Origin: Pseudomonas sp. MWU15-20650
GTDB lineage: Bacteria; Pseudomonadota; Gammaproteobacteria; Pseudomonadales; Pseudomonadaceae
Assembly: GCF_023242475.1 (NCBI RefSeq)
Contig: NZ_JALJFG010000002.1
Coordinates: 248,001 to 312,000, forward strand
Length of the DNA stretch: 64,000 bases
Direction of reading: 5' to 3'
Within the stretch, counting starts at the first letter, position 1. Every line of letters starts with the position of its first letter. Below, one piece after another: positions 9,295 to 19,604 of the stretch. The notes under the pieces were generated by a model that was not told where the DNA came from, ran no database searches, and was given only the letters and a program-made list of their open reading frames with translations. A program made the position numbers and the translations under genes.

Positions 9295-9465
9295 ATGAGC
9301 GACCCGCTGGATAAAGCCACCTCCAAAGCGCCCGCAACCTTGGGCGAAGGCTGCTTGAGTCGATTTGACCCCGATGAGCTGGACGTGGAGGACGGCACCG
9401 AATTTCCTGGCGCCGCCGCGTTGTGGGAGCAAGAGCGGGGCAAATCCGACACCCAGGAAGACTGA
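9295..9465 (+). CDS. Small acidic hypothetical protein, 56 aa
   Basis: A 57-codon frame starting MSDPLDKATSKAPATLGEGC and rich in Asp/Glu. A good ribosome site (GAGG in TTGAGGATCG) lies 9 bases upstream, and codon use is GC-rich like its neighbours. It sits between the purU terminator and the convergent chemoreceptor gene. I do not recognise a domain; the single Cys and the absence of hydrophobic stretches suggest a soluble protein. It may instead be a chance frame, but the ribosome site argues for expression. Confidence 0.6.
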   Translation: MSDPLDKATSKAPATLGEGCLSRFDPDELDVEDGTEFPGAAALWEQERGKSDTQED

Positions 9466-9500
9466 TGGCCCGCCGCACTGCAAGGCGGCGGGCGCTGGCG

Positions 9501-11390
9501 TCAGATCCGGAAACTGCCGACCAACTGCTTCAAGCGAGACGCTTGCTGTTCCAGGTCGGTACAGGCGCGCAGGGTTGATTGCAGGTTTTCCACACCTTCC
9601 TGGTTGAGGGTGTTGATTTCGGTGATGTCCATATTGATCGACTCCACCACGGAGGTCTGTTCTTCGGTAGCGGTGGCCACCGATTGGTTCATTCCGTCGA
9701 TCTCGCCAATACGCAGGGTCACGCTATTCAAACGTTCGCCGGCCAGGTTGGCGATTTCCACACTGTCCTGGCTGTGGCGTTGGCTTTCACTCATGGTGCT
9801 GACGGAATCTCGTGCGCCGACCTGCAATTCCTCGATCATCTTTTGCACTTGTTGTGCCGATTCCTGGGTTCGATGAGCCAGGTTGCGCACTTCATCGGCC
9901 ACCACCGCAAACCCACGCCCGGCTTCCCCTGCACGTGCCGCTTCAATAGCGGCATTAAGTGCCAGCAGGTTGGTTTGCTGGGAAATGCTGGTGATCACTT
10001 CCAGGATCTGGCCGATATTTACGGTCTTACTGTTGAGCGCTTCGATATTGCTGCTGGAGGCGCTGATCATCTCGGATAACTGGTTCATCGCCTTGATATT
10101 GCGATCCACCACTTGCTGGCCATCTTCGGCCAAGTGGCGTGCATCACTGGCCTGATGTGAGGCTTGTGCTGCGTTGCGCGCGATTTCCTGGGCGGCGGCG
10201 CCCAGTTGGTTAATAGCGGCGGCGACACTGTTGGTGCGGTTGGCCTGTTCGTCGGAGTTGACCATCGACGAGTTGGAGGCGCTGACCACCCGCAGGGCCA
10301 CTTCATTGACCTGCTCGGTGGCTGACGACACTTCGCGGATCGAGGTATGAATGCGTTCCACAAAACGGTTGAACGCATTCGCCAGGGTCCCGAACTCGTC
10401 ATTGTTCTGGATGCTCAGGCGGCGGGTCAGGTCGCCCTCGCCGTCGGCGATGTCCTGCATGGCCCGGGTCATCAGGTGCAGCGGTTGCAGCAAGACGCGG
10501 ATGAGCATGCCGAGCAGGGCGATGATGATCACCACGGCGATGATCGTGGCGATGACCGCAGAGGTTCGGAACTTGCTGAGCATGGCGAAGGATTTGTCTT
10601 TATCCACCGAAATACCCAGGTACCAGTTCACCGATGGCAAGCCTTTGATCGGTGTAAAGGTCACGATGTTGTCCTTGCCGTTGGCCTCTACGTCGCTGAA
10701 ACCCGTGCTGATCTTCGGGGTGTTTTTCGGGTAAACGTCAGCCAGGGTCTTCATCACCAGGGCCTTGTCCGGATGCACCAGCACTTTGCCATCGGCACTG
10801 ACCAGGAACGCGTAGCCCATGCCGCCGAAGTTCAGCGCGCCAATGTTGTCCACCAGGGTTTGCAGGCTCAGGTCACCGCCTACGACACCGATGCTTTGGC
10901 CGGCCTTGGCGCTGGGGGTGGCGATGGAGATGATCAACTGCCCGGTAGCGGCGTCGATATAGGGTTCGGTCAGGGTCGAGCCGTTACTGTTCTGGGCGCC
11001 CTTGTACCAGGGACGGACACGTGGGTCGAAGCCGTCCGGCATCTTGGTGTCGGGGCGAATGGTAAAGGCGCCTTTACTGTCGCCCACGTACGTCGCCATA
11101 AAAGAAGAGGTCAGCGCTTTTTGTTCCAGCAGGTTGGCAACCGCGGACGGCTCGGGGTTGATGGCAATGTTTTGTGCGGCGTTTTCCACCAGGACAATAC
11201 GCCCGGTGAGCCAGGTCTGAATGTTGCTGGCGGTGACATCGCCCATTTCATGCAGGTAGTTATTGAGGTCGTCACGGATCGCGTTGCGTTGCAGGTAATC
11301 GTTGTAGAGGGTGAACAACGCGAAGGCGGCGATGACGATAAGGGAGGCTGCAAGCAGGATTTTGTGGCTGAAGCGCAGATTTTTATTCAT
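9501..11390 (-). CDS. Methyl-accepting chemotaxis protein with amino-acid-type dCache sensor (PctA/B-like)
   Basis: 629 residues: membrane helix about 10-30, periplasmic double-Cache domain about 35-275, second helix about 283-303, HAMP to about 357, then a long cytoplasmic signalling domain. The conserved hairpin tip reads [20 protein letters not shown]. In the sensor domain R126, W128, Y129, Y144 and D173 match the amino-acid-binding dCache motif known from P. aeruginosa PctA; position 121 is Phe where PctA has Tyr. The location close to purU and mvaT matches the pctA/pctB locus of PAO1 as I remember it. Probably an L-amino-acid attractant receptor; ligand range is not predictable. Confidence 0.92.
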   Translation of the reverse strand: MNKNLRFSHKILLAASLIVIAAFALFTLYNDYLQRNAIRDDLNNYLHEMGDVTASNIQTWLTGRIVLVENAAQNIAINPEPSAVANLLEQKALTSSFMATYVGDSKGAFTIRPDTKMPDGFDPRVRPWYKGAQNSNGSTLTEPYIDAATGQLIISIATPSAKAGQSIGVVGGDLSLQTLVDNIGALNFGGMGYAFLVSADGKVLVHPDKALVMKTLADVYPKNTPKISTGFSDVEANGKDNIVTFTPIKGLPSVNWYLGISVDKDKSFAMLSKFRTSAVIATIIAVVIIIALLGMLIRVLLQPLHLMTRAMQDIADGEGDLTRRLSIQNNDEFGTLANAFNRFVERIHTSIREVSSATEQVNEVALRVVSASNSSMVNSDEQANRTNSVAAAINQLGAAAQEIARNAAQASHQASDARHLAEDGQQVVDRNIKAMNQLSEMISASSSNIEALNSKTVNIGQILEVITSISQQTNLLALNAAIEAARAGEAGRGFAVVADEVRNLAHRTQESAQQVQKMIEELQVGARDSVSTMSESQRHSQDSVEIANLAGERLNSVTLRIGEIDGMNQSVATATEEQTSVVESINMDITEINTLNQEGVENLQSTLRACTDLEQQASRLKQLVGSFRI

Positions 11391-11594
11391 GGCTTGTAGT
11401 GTCCGCTAAGGTCTTGATATCCGAAGCGCGTCCTTTTGGGAGGCGCAAAATGGCAGCGTCAAAAAAGGTGTGATATTTCTTGTGATAGCGCCGTTGGTCT
11501 ATATAGGAATTATCTGACCTATTTTTAGTCTTTGTGGGTCTCACAACTGTCTATATCGACCTCGCGGTAATAAAGATTAACCATAGGTGACGAA

Positions 11595-13073
11595 ATGCCT
11601 GATTTCACACAACTGCTTATCGGTGCCGGTCTCGACGGCCAGCCCATCGCCCAGTCCATGCGCTTGGCCAACCGTCACGGGTTGATTGCCGGTGCCACGG
11701 GCACGGGCAAGACCGTCACCTTGCAGCGCCTGGCGGAAGCCTTCAGTGATGCCGGCGTGGCGGTATTCGCCGCCGATATCAAGGGCGACCTTTGCGGCCT
11801 GGGTGCCGCTGCCAACCCCCAGGGCAAAGTCGCTGAGCGTATCGCCGGCATGCCTTTCCTTAACTACAAGGCTCAGGCGTATCCGGTAACACTGTGGGAT
11901 ATCCACGGGCAGTCCGGTCATCCGTTGCGCACAACCATCAGCGAAATGGGCCCGTTATTGTTGGGCAGCTTGCTGGAACTCACCGACAGTCAGCAGTCGG
12001 CGCTTTATGCGACCTTCAAAGTGGCCGACCGTGAAGGCCTGTTGCTGCTGGACCTCAAGGACCTCAAGGCACTGCTCAACCACCTGCGCTATCACCCGGA
12101 ACTGCTGGGCGATGACGCGGCGTTGATGACCACCGGTTCCAGCCAGGCGCTGTTGCGGCGCCTGGCGGTGCTCGAACAGCAGGGCGCCGAAGCCTTGTTC
12201 GGCGAGCCGGCCTTGCAGCTCGAAGATATTCTGCAACCTGCCAGCGACGGTCGTGGGCGTATTCACTTGCTGGACGCCAGCCGCTTGGTACATGAAGCCC
12301 CCAAGGTGTACGCGACTTTCCTGTTGTGGCTGTTGGCGGAGCTGTTCGAGCAATTGCCGGAGCGCGGCGATGCGGACAAACCCCTGTTGGCGCTGTTTTT
12401 CGATGAGGCGCATTTGTTGTTCGCAGACACGCCCAAGGCGCTGCAGGATCGTTTGGAGCAAGTCGTACGCTTGATCCGCTCCAAAGGCGTCGGCGTGTAC
12501 TTCGTCACTCAGTCTCCCGGTGACCTGCCCGACACGGTACTGGCGCAATTGGGCCTGCGTATTCAGCATGGTTTGCGAGCGTTTACCACGAAAGAGCAAA
12601 AGTCCCTGCGGGCGGTGGCGGATGGTTTTCGGCCCAACCCGACGTTCGATACCTTGTCGGTGTTGACGGAACTGGGCACCGGTGAGGCGCTGGTGGGGAC
12701 CTTGCAGGAAAAGGGCACGCCGGAAGTCGTCCAGCGTGTACTGGTAGCACCGCCGCAATCGAGGATCGGGCCGCTCAGCGAGGCCGAACGTGCAGCGTTG
12801 ATCGCCAGTTCGCCCCTGCTGGGCCGGTATGACAAACCCATTGATCGTGAGTCGGCCTATGAGGTGCTGATGGCGCGCAAGGAGCTTGGGCCTACCGAGG
12901 AGGCCGTACCGGCCGCCGAAGAACCCAGCTTCACCGATAAAGCCGGTGCATTCCTGGGGACTACGGCAGGCAAGGCGCTGAAGTCCGCGATGCAGCAGGC
13001 CGCCAATCAGATGGGGCGCCAGTTGGTGCGTGGCTTGCTGGGCTCGTTGCTGGGCGGTAGTAAGCGCAAGTAG
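11595..13073 (+). CDS. HerA-like ATPase (DUF853 family)
   Basis: 492 residues. Walker A GATGTGKT is at residues 33-40 and Walker B LLALFFDEAHLL lies near 270-280, followed by a sensor segment VYFVTQSPGDLPD. This matches the DUF853 family of HerA/FtsK-type ATPases (E. coli YjgR). The C-terminal tail is rich in Gly and Ala and ends in basic residues. HerA-type proteins translocate DNA, but no partner nuclease lies nearby, so the role is unknown. It diverges from the chemoreceptor across a 204-base region with no clear site. Confidence 0.88.
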   Translation: MPDFTQLLIGAGLDGQPIAQSMRLANRHGLIAGATGTGKTVTLQRLAEAFSDAGVAVFAADIKGDLCGLGAAANPQGKVAERIAGMPFLNYKAQAYPVTLWDIHGQSGHPLRTTISEMGPLLLGSLLELTDSQQSALYATFKVADREGLLLLDLKDLKALLNHLRYHPELLGDDAALMTTGSSQALLRRLAVLEQQGAEALFGEPALQLEDILQPASDGRGRIHLLDASRLVHEAPKVYATFLLWLLAELFEQLPERGDADKPLLALFFDEAHLLFADTPKALQDRLEQVVRLIRSKGVGVYFVTQSPGDLPDTVLAQLGLRIQHGLRAFTTKEQKSLRAVADGFRPNPTFDTLSVLTELGTGEALVGTLQEKGTPEVVQRVLVAPPQSRIGPLSEAERAALIASSPLLGRYDKPIDRESAYEVLMARKELGPTEEAVPAAEEPSFTDKAGAFLGTTAGKALKSAMQQAANQMGRQLVRGLLGSLLGGSKRK

Positions 13074-13077
13074 ACGA

Positions 13078-13533
13078 TCAGGGTTTGGGCCTGGCATGGG
13101 CGGCGAGACGCTCCAATGCCGCACGCAGGCCCGGATCGCTGATCCCGTCGGCCGTTGCCTGGATGGTTTCGGCCGCATTCTCTGACAGATCCATCGCATG
13201 TCCCACCGTGCCTTGCACCGTGGTGGGCGGCTGGACCTTGAACTGAATGCGCATCAAGCCGGCAAACTCATCAAATGCCATCAGTTGCCGCTGCAAGCGT
13301 TTTTGTTGATAGCGCAGCCGCGTGGCCCAATGGCCGTCTGTGACAATTAACAGCAGATTACCTTCACGCCAGGATGCCACATGACAATGTTCGCGTGCGG
13401 CCGGTTGCAGCTGGCTTTCGAGCAGGCGTTGCAAATGGCCCAAGCGTTGCGCGTGGCCAAAGATGGCTTTCAACGGCTTGGCTTCGCGAAGCAACACCGC
13501 AGGCGCACGGGCTGTGAGAGGGCGAAATGCCAT
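13078..13533 (-). CDS. dciA: DUF721 protein, DciA-type replicative helicase loader
   Basis: 151 residues from the ATG at 13533 (MAFRPLTARAPAVLLREAKP). The DUF721 domain spans about residues 20-110, with the conserved W..RLRYQQKRLQRQL element. DciA proteins load DnaB in bacteria lacking DnaC, which includes Pseudomonas, and dciA is characteristically next to secA as here. The frame extends upstream to 13620, but without family similarity. Confidence 0.85.
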   Translation of the reverse strand: MAFRPLTARAPAVLLREAKPLKAIFGHAQRLGHLQRLLESQLQPAAREHCHVASWREGNLLLIVTDGHWATRLRYQQKRLQRQLMAFDEFAGLMRIQFKVQPPTTVQGTVGHAMDLSENAAETIQATADGISDPGLRAALERLAAHARPKP

Positions 13534-13838
13534 GTTTAGACACCTTAAGTAACAGTGCGCCCATCTTAGCAGAAAGCGCCGGTACGCCCCCGGGCCATGC
13601 GTCGAGTGGGTTTTACCCATGAAATCAATAGGTAACTTCTGTGCTTCATGGGTTGAAGTTCCGGCAAAAGCCCTTATTTTAAACAGGCCCTCTCACAGCC
13701 CCATGCCAGCGTCGGGGAATAACGCCACTTTCCTCCCCCACGATTCCGGGTAGAATGCGCGTTCGCATGCGGCCGTGAGGGCTGCTCGGGCCACTCACGG
13801 TGCGCCCTCCATCCCTATGTGTGGAAGAACCTGCCGAT
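13534..13838 (+). promoter_or_regulatory. secA upstream region with leader hairpin
   Basis: A 305-base divergent region. A candidate -10 box TAGAAT sits at 13751-13756; the -35 is weak. Downstream, CCGTGAG (13773-13779) and CTCACGG (13794-13800) form a perfect 7-bp stem around a 14-base loop inside the presumed secA leader, ending 38 bases before the ATG. I see no SecM-like peptide ORF. Confidence 0.5.
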
Positions 13839-16574
13839 ATGTTTGCGCCTTTGTTAAAGAAACTTTTTGGAAGCAAGAATGAGCGCGAAGTTAAACGCAT
13901 GCTCAAGACGGTGCAGCTGGTCAATGCCTTCGAAGAGCAGATGGTTGCTCTGTCGGACGAGCAATTGCGCGCCAAGACCCAAGAGTTCAAGGCCCGCATA
14001 GCCAAAGGTGAAACCCTCGACAAGCTGCTCCCCGAAGCCTTTGCGGTCGCCCGTGAAGCCGGTAAGCGTGTCATGGGCATGCGCCACTTCGACGTCCAGT
14101 TGATCGGCGGCATGACCTTGCATGAAGGCATGATTGCCGAAATGCGTACTGGTGAAGGCAAGACCCTGGTAGCAACCCTGGGTGTTTACCTCAACGCACT
14201 GTCCGGCAAGGGTGTGCACGTTGTGACGGTGAACGACTACCTGGCCCGCCGGGACGCCAACTGGATGCGCCCGCTGTATGAATTCCTCGGCCTGACCGTC
14301 GGCGTGGTTACGCCGTTCCAGCCGCCGGAAGAGAAGCGCGCCGCCTACGCCGCCGACATCACCTACGGTACCAACAACGAATTCGGTTTCGACTACCTGC
14401 GCGACAACATGGCGTTCAGCATGGAAGAAAAATTCCAGCGCGAACTCAACTTTGCCGTGATCGACGAAGTCGACTCCATCCTCATCGACGAAGCCCGTAC
14501 TCCGCTGATCATCTCCGGCCAGGCCGAAGACAGCTCGCGCCTGTACACCGAGATCAACAAGCTGATCCCGCGCCTGGAGCAGCACATCGAGGAAGTGGAA
14601 GGCGTGGTGACCAAAGAAGGTCACTTCACCATCGACGAGAAGACCCGCCAGGTCGAGCTCAACGAAGCTGGCCACCAGTATGTCGAAGACATGCTGACCC
14701 AGATCGGCTTGCTGGCCGAAGGCGAAAGCCTGTACTCGGCCCATAACCTGGGCCTGTTGACTCACGTTTATGCCGGCCTGCGTGCCCACAAGCTGTTCCA
14801 TCGCAATGTCGAATACATCGTGCAGGACGGCCAGGTTGTACTGGTTGACGAACACACCGGTCGTACCATGCCGGGTCGCCGTCTGTCCGAAGGCCTGCAC
14901 CAGGCCATCGAAGCCAAGGAAGTGCTCAACATCCAGGCTGAAAGCCAGACGTTGGCCTCCACGACCTTCCAGAACTACTTCCGTCTGTACAACAAGCTGT
15001 CCGGCATGACCGGTACGGCTGACACCGAAGCGTTCGAGTTCCACCAGATCTACGGTCTGTCGGTCGTGGTTATCCCGCCGAACAAGCCACTGGCGCGTAA
15101 AGACTTCAACGACCTGGTGTTCCTGACGGCCGAAGAGAAATACGCGGCAATCATCAACGACATCAAGGACGGTATGGCTCAAGGCCGTCCGATCCTGGTG
15201 GGTACTGCCACCATCGAGACTTCCGAGCACGTGTCCAACCTGCTTAACAAGGAAGGCATCGAGCACAAGGTTCTCAACGCCAAGTTCCACGAAAAAGAAG
15301 CCGAGATCATTGCCCAGGCCGGTCGTCCTGGCGCACTGACCATCGCTACCAACATGGCCGGTCGTGGTACCGACATCCTGCTGGGCGGCAACTGGGAAGT
15401 GGAAGTGGCCTCGCTGGATAACCCGACCCCTGAGCAGATCGCCCAGATCAAGGCTGACTGGCAGAAGCGCCACCAGGCCGTGCTGGAATCCGGTGGCCTG
15501 CAGGTGATCGCGTCCGAGCGTCACGAATCGCGCCGTATCGACAACCAGTTGCGTGGTCGTGCCGGTCGCCAGGGTGACGCCGGTTCCAGCCGTTTCTACC
15601 TGTCCCTGGAAGACAGCCTGATGCGTATCTTCGCCTCTGACCGGGTGAAGAACTTCATGAAGGCACTGGGCATGCAGTCCGGTGAAGCGATTGAACACCG
15701 CATGGTGACCAACGCCATCGAGAAGGCCCAGCGCAAGGTTGAAGGTCGTAACTTCGACATTCGTAAGCAACTGCTCGAGTTCGATGATGTCAACAACGAA
15801 CAGCGTAAAGTGATCTATCACATGCGTAACACGTTGCTGGCCGCCGACAACATTGGCGAGACCATCGCTGATTTCCGTCAGGACGTGCTCAATGCCACCG
15901 TCAGCGCCCATATCCCGCCACAGTCCCTGCCAGAGCAGTGGGATGTCGCCGGCCTGGAAGCTGCGTTGAAGAGCGACTTCGGTGTCGACCTGCCGGTCCA
16001 GCAATGGCTGGACGAAGACGACCACCTGTACGAAGAAACCCTGCGCGAGAAGCTCATGACCGAGCTGCTGGCCGCGTACAACGAAAAAGAAGAGCAGGCG
16101 AGTGCCGAAGCCCTGCGCACCTTCGAGAAACAAATCGTACTGCGCGTACTGGACGACCTGTGGAAAGACCACCTGTCGACCATGGACCACCTGCGTCACG
16201 GTATCCACCTGCGTGGCTATGCCCAGAAGAACCCGAAGCAGGAGTACAAGCGCGAGTCGTTCACGTTGTTCTCCGAACTGCTGGATTCGATCAAGCGCGA
16301 TTCGATTCGCGTGCTCTCCCACGTTCAGGTGCGTCGCGAAGACCCGATCGAGGAAGAAGCTCGCCTGCGCCAGGAAGCCGAGGCATTGGCGGCACGCATG
16401 CAGTTCCAGCATGACGAAGCACCGGGCCTGGACGCACCGGAAGTCTTGGGCGAAGAGGTCGATGTGGCCCTGGCTCAAACCCCGGTTCGCAACGATCAGA
16501 AGCTGGGCCGTAACGAGCTGTGCTGGTGCGGTTCGGGCAAGAAGTTCAAACACTGCCACGGCGAAATCAACTAA
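13839..16574 (+). CDS. secA: Preprotein translocase motor ATPase SecA
   Basis: 911 residues. SecA drives unfolded proteins through SecYEG with ATP, so it serves the Sec-dependent exports in this window, including TolB, the OprD porin and the CdiA/CdiB pair. Seen here are Walker A MRTGEGKT, the Walker [16 protein letters not shown], the helicase motif [11 protein letters not shown] and the C-terminal zinc-binding [14 protein letters not shown]. The ATG at 13839 gives the family N-terminus [15 protein letters not shown]; a GTG frame opens earlier at 13800. Confidence 0.98.
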   Translation: MFAPLLKKLFGSKNEREVKRMLKTVQLVNAFEEQMVALSDEQLRAKTQEFKARIAKGETLDKLLPEAFAVAREAGKRVMGMRHFDVQLIGGMTLHEGMIAEMRTGEGKTLVATLGVYLNALSGKGVHVVTVNDYLARRDANWMRPLYEFLGLTVGVVTPFQPPEEKRAAYAADITYGTNNEFGFDYLRDNMAFSMEEKFQRELNFAVIDEVDSILIDEARTPLIISGQAEDSSRLYTEINKLIPRLEQHIEEVEGVVTKEGHFTIDEKTRQVELNEAGHQYVEDMLTQIGLLAEGESLYSAHNLGLLTHVYAGLRAHKLFHRNVEYIVQDGQVVLVDEHTGRTMPGRRLSEGLHQAIEAKEVLNIQAESQTLASTTFQNYFRLYNKLSGMTGTADTEAFEFHQIYGLSVVVIPPNKPLARKDFNDLVFLTAEEKYAAIINDIKDGMAQGRPILVGTATIETSEHVSNLLNKEGIEHKVLNAKFHEKEAEIIAQAGRPGALTIATNMAGRGTDILLGGNWEVEVASLDNPTPEQIAQIKADWQKRHQAVLESGGLQVIASERHESRRIDNQLRGRAGRQGDAGSSRFYLSLEDSLMRIFASDRVKNFMKALGMQSGEAIEHRMVTNAIEKAQRKVEGRNFDIRKQLLEFDDVNNEQRKVIYHMRNTLLAADNIGETIADFRQDVLNATVSAHIPPQSLPEQWDVAGLEAALKSDFGVDLPVQQWLDEDDHLYEETLREKLMTELLAAYNEKEEQASAEALRTFEKQIVLRVLDDLWKDHLSTMDHLRHGIHLRGYAQKNPKQEYKRESFTLFSELLDSIKRDSIRVLSHVQVRREDPIEEEARLRQEAEALAARMQFQHDEAPGLDAPEVLGEEVDVALAQTPVRNDQKLGRNELCWCGSGKKFKHCHGEIN

Positions 16575-16602
16575 GGTTTTCGCCTGACGCTGCAATACCC
16601 CG

Positions 16603-16635
16603 CGCCGCGACCGGCATCAGCCGTCGCGGCGTTTT
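16603..16635 (+). terminator. Terminator after secA
   Basis: A 9-bp stem CGCCGCGAC / GTCGCGGCG with an 11-base loop followed by TTTT, 28 bases after the secA stop. The T-tract is short but the stem is strong. Confidence 0.75.
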
Positions 16636-16697
16636 GCCATTAATTTCACCGTCGATAGCGACGGCACAGACATCACCTAATTTTAAGGAGCGCATTC

Positions 16698-17915
16698 ATG
16701 GCTGTTGGTCTTGGTCCTTTGCCCACTTTGCACCCGGTCGCCGGTTTTGAACTCGGTATCGCTTCGGCCGGCATCAAGCGCCCGGGGCGCAAGGATGTAG
16801 TGGTGATGCGCTGTGCCGAAGGCTCGACTGTCGCGGGTGTATTCACCCTCAACGCGTTCTGCGCCGCGCCGGTAATCCTGGCCAAGCAACGCGTTGCCGG
16901 CTCTATCCGTTACCTGCTGACCAACACCGGCAATGCCAACGCCGGCACTGGCGAGCCTGGTCTGGTAGCTGCCGCGCGCACCTGCGCCAAGCTGGCGCAA
17001 TTGACCGGTGTGGATGCCAGCCAGGTACTGCCGTACTCCACCGGGGTGATCGGTGAGCCGCTGCCTGTGGAGAAAATCGAAGGTGCCCTGCAAGCGGCGC
17101 TGGATGACCTGTCTGTGGATAACTGGGCGGCTGCCGCCACCGGCATCATGACTACCGACACGTTGCCCAAAGGTGCGAGCCGCCAGTTCGTGCATGACGG
17201 CGTCACGGTCACCGTGACCGGTATCAGCAAAGGTGCGGGCATGATCCGCCCGAACATGGCCACCATGCTTGGCTATATCGCCACCGACGCCAAGGTTTCC
17301 CGCGACGTGCTGCAGCGCCTGATACTGGACGGCGCCAACAAGTCGTTCAACCGCATCACCATCGATGGTGACACTTCGACCAACGACTGCTGCATGCTGA
17401 TCGCCACCGGCAAAGCCAACCTGCCGGAAATCACCGAGGCCAGCGGCCCACTGTTCGCGGCTTTGAAGCAGGCGGTGTTCGACGTGTGCATGGACGTGGC
17501 CCAGGCCATCGTGCGTGACGGTGAAGGCGCGACCAAGTTCGTCACTGTTGAAGTCAACGGCGGCGGCAACCACCAGGAATGCCTGGACGTGGGTTACACC
17601 GTGGCGCACTCGCCGCTGATCAAGACGGCACTGTTTGCTTCGGACCCGAACTGGGGCCGCATCCTGGCGGCTGTCGGCCGCGCGGGTGTGCCTGACCTCG
17701 ACGTGAGCAAGATCGACGTGTACCTGGGTGACGTATGCATTGCGAGCGGTGGTGCCCGCGCTGAAACCTACACCGAAGCCCAGGGCTCGGCGGTGATGCA
17801 ACAGGAAGAAATCACCATCCGTATTGAATTGGGTCGCGGTGAGTGCAGCGAAACCATCTGGACCACAGACCTGTCCCACGAGTACGTGAAGATCAACGCG
17901 GAATACCGCACCTGA
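16698..17915 (+). CDS. argJ: Bifunctional ornithine acetyltransferase / N-acetylglutamate synthase
   Basis: 405 residues. ArgJ transfers acetyl from N-acetylornithine to glutamate, and in bifunctional forms also makes N-acetylglutamate from acetyl-CoA, in arginine synthesis. The precursor cleaves itself before the nucleophilic Thr in the motif [13 protein letters not shown]; by count this is T189. The C-terminus ends NAEYRT as in other ArgJ proteins. A strong AAGGAG site lies 7 bases before the ATG. It probably shares a transcript with the Nudix-ThiE gene 19 bases downstream. Confidence 0.97.
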   Translation: MAVGLGPLPTLHPVAGFELGIASAGIKRPGRKDVVVMRCAEGSTVAGVFTLNAFCAAPVILAKQRVAGSIRYLLTNTGNANAGTGEPGLVAAARTCAKLAQLTGVDASQVLPYSTGVIGEPLPVEKIEGALQAALDDLSVDNWAAAATGIMTTDTLPKGASRQFVHDGVTVTVTGISKGAGMIRPNMATMLGYIATDAKVSRDVLQRLILDGANKSFNRITIDGDTSTNDCCMLIATGKANLPEITEASGPLFAALKQAVFDVCMDVAQAIVRDGEGATKFVTVEVNGGGNHQECLDVGYTVAHSPLIKTALFASDPNWGRILAAVGRAGVPDLDVSKIDVYLGDVCIASGGARAETYTEAQGSAVMQQEEITIRIELGRGECSETIWTTDLSHEYVKINAEYRT

Positions 17916-17934
17916 TACCAAGAGGAAACCGGCG

Positions 17935-18879
17935 GTGAAACGAGTGCATGTAGCAGCAGCGGTGATTCGTGGTGTCGACGGCAGGATCCTGCTGGCGCGC
18001 CGCGCCGATACCCAGCATCAGGGCGGCCTTTGGGAGTTTCCCGGTGGCAAGGTGGAGGCCGATGAGTCGGTGGCCACGGCCTTGTCCCGCGAATTGCAGG
18101 AAGAGCTGGGCATCCAGGTCACCCAGGCGCGGCCGCTGATCAAGGTGCAGCATGACTACCCGGACAAGCAGGTATTGCTGGATGTCTGGGAAGTCTCGGC
18201 CTTTACTGGCGAGCCCCACGGTGCCGAAGGGCAGCCGTTGCAATGGGTGGCGCCTCGGGACTTGATCAACTATGAGTTCCCGGCAGCGAACGCTCCGATT
18301 GTGGCCGCCGCACGCTTGCCCGCCGAATACTTGATCACCCCGGGCGAACTGGAAACGCCGACACTGTTGCGCGGTATCCAGAAAGCGATCGCAGGCGGCA
18401 TCAAGCTGGTTCAACTGCGTGCGCCCAACGGTTACGACCCCAAATACCGTGACCTGGCGGTGGACGCTGTTGGCTTGTGTGCCGGTAAGGCACAACTGAT
18501 GCTCAAGGGGCCGTTCGAGTGGCTGGGGGATTTCCCTGCCGCCGGCTGGCATATGACTTCGGCGCAGTTGCGCAAATACGCCAGTAAAGGCCGGCCGCTG
18601 CCCAACGACCGCTGGTTGGCGGCCTCTTGCCACAACGCTGAAGAGCTGGCGTTGGCGGAAATGATGGACGTGGATTTTGTCACCCTGTCACCGGTGCAGC
18701 CGACCCAGACTCATCCGGATGCCCAGCCGTTGGGTTGGGAGCAGGCGGCGCAGTTGATCGGCGGGTTCAGTAAGCCGGTGTTTCTGTTGGGCGGGGTAGG
18801 GCCAGCGGAGCGAGAACAGGCTTGGGACGCTGGGGCTCAGGGGGTCGCGGGTATCAGGGCGTTTTGGCCGCAAGTTTGA
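17935..18879 (+). CDS. Nudix (MutT-like) hydrolase fused to a ThiE-like domain
   Basis: 314 residues from a GTG at 17935 with an AGAGGAA site upstream. Residues 1-130 form a MutT-type Nudix domain with the full Nudix box from GGKVEADES to REL.EELGI. Residues about 135-314 resemble thiamine monophosphate synthase (TIM barrel; KLVQLRAP, DFVTLSPVQPTQTHP, LLGGVGP). The first half probably removes 8-oxo-dGTP. Whether the second half still makes thiamine phosphate is unclear. The fusion is common in Pseudomonas next to argJ and secA. Confidence 0.92.
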   Translation: MKRVHVAAAVIRGVDGRILLARRADTQHQGGLWEFPGGKVEADESVATALSRELQEELGIQVTQARPLIKVQHDYPDKQVLLDVWEVSAFTGEPHGAEGQPLQWVAPRDLINYEFPAANAPIVAAARLPAEYLITPGELETPTLLRGIQKAIAGGIKLVQLRAPNGYDPKYRDLAVDAVGLCAGKAQLMLKGPFEWLGDFPAAGWHMTSAQLRKYASKGRPLPNDRWLAASCHNAEELALAEMMDVDFVTLSPVQPTQTHPDAQPLGWEQAAQLIGGFSKPVFLLGGVGPAEREQAWDAGAQGVAGIRAFWPQV

Positions 18880-18909
18880 TATTGCTTTGAGGGGCATCAT
18901 CGAGAGCAA

Positions 18910-19002
18910 ATCGAATCGTCGTACCGCCCCTCCTACATTTTGACCACATTCCAAAGTCGGAACTCGGTCGAATGTGGGAGGGGGCTTGCTCCCGATGAGG
19001 CC
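18910..19002. repeat. Inverted REP pair (REPIN-like)
   Basis: Right arm 18971-19002 begins AATGTGGGAGGGGGCTTGCT, the common fluorescens-group REP. The left arm 18910-18941 is a degenerate inverted copy (its complement begins AAAATGTAGGAGGGGCGG). The two arms lie tail-to-tail about 30 bases apart between two convergent genes, the usual place for REPINs. Confidence 0.8.
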
Positions 19003-19023
19003 CCGTCAGTCACCTGAAAAATG

Positions 19024-19602
19024 TCAGTGTGGCTTGGCAGCGGCCTGCCATAACACTTCAGCAACACCTTGGCGCCGGGCAATCACCCTGGCCGCCACAA
19101 ACAACAAGTCCGACAACCGATTGATATACGCCAACCCCACGCTTTCCAGCGGCTCCAGCGTATTCAACTGCTGGCAGCGTCGTTCCGCACTGCGCGCCAG
19201 GCTACGACACACATGGGCTTGGGCGATCAACGCCGAGCCGCCAGGCAGGATGAAGTTCTCCAGCGGCCCAACCTCCTCATTCCAGCGGTCAATCGCTGCT
19301 TCCAGCCGATCCACTTCCGCCGCATTCAACGCTTTGTACTCCGGCATCGCCAGCTCGCCGCCCAGATCGAACAAACGATGCTGGCAAGGGGTAAGCACCT
19401 CAATCACCTCCTGCAGGCCCGGATGCTTGCCGCTCTGTTCTTCAAGGTTGGCCAACAGCAAGCCCAACTGACTGTTCAGGGTGTCGACCTCGCCAATGGC
19501 TTCCACACGTGGGTGGTCCTTGGGGACGCGACGGCCATCGCCGAGGCCGGTCTCGCCCTTGTCGCCGGTACGGGTGTAGATCTTCGACAGGCGAAAGCCC
19601 AT
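19024..19602 (-). CDS. Cob(I)alamin adenosyltransferase, PduO type
   Basis: 192 residues. It transfers the adenosyl group of ATP to cob(I)alamin to make coenzyme B12. The N-terminal ATP-binding motif TRTGDKGETGLGDGRRVPK is present, and the C-terminal helical part has the conserved CRSLARSAERR and INRLSDLLFVAARV segments. It lies 2 bases after the histidine kinase stop, so both are likely co-transcribed; a functional link is not obvious. Confidence 0.95.
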   Translation of the reverse strand: MGFRLSKIYTRTGDKGETGLGDGRRVPKDHPRVEAIGEVDTLNSQLGLLLANLEEQSGKHPGLQEVIEVLTPCQHRLFDLGGELAMPEYKALNAAEVDRLEAAIDRWNEEVGPLENFILPGGSALIAQAHVCRSLARSAERRCQQLNTLEPLESVGLAYINRLSDLLFVAARVIARRQGVAEVLWQAAAKPH

Positions 19603-19604
19603 GG

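Noticed and set aside
13800..13838. N-terminal extension of SecA from the GTG at 13800
   Set aside because: The extra residues do not resemble SecA and include the leader hairpin arm; ATG 13839 matches the family start.
13854..16595. 913-codon open frame opposite secA
   Set aside because: Low-complexity Val/Gln/His-rich translation caused by GC-rich codons of secA; no start signal or family.
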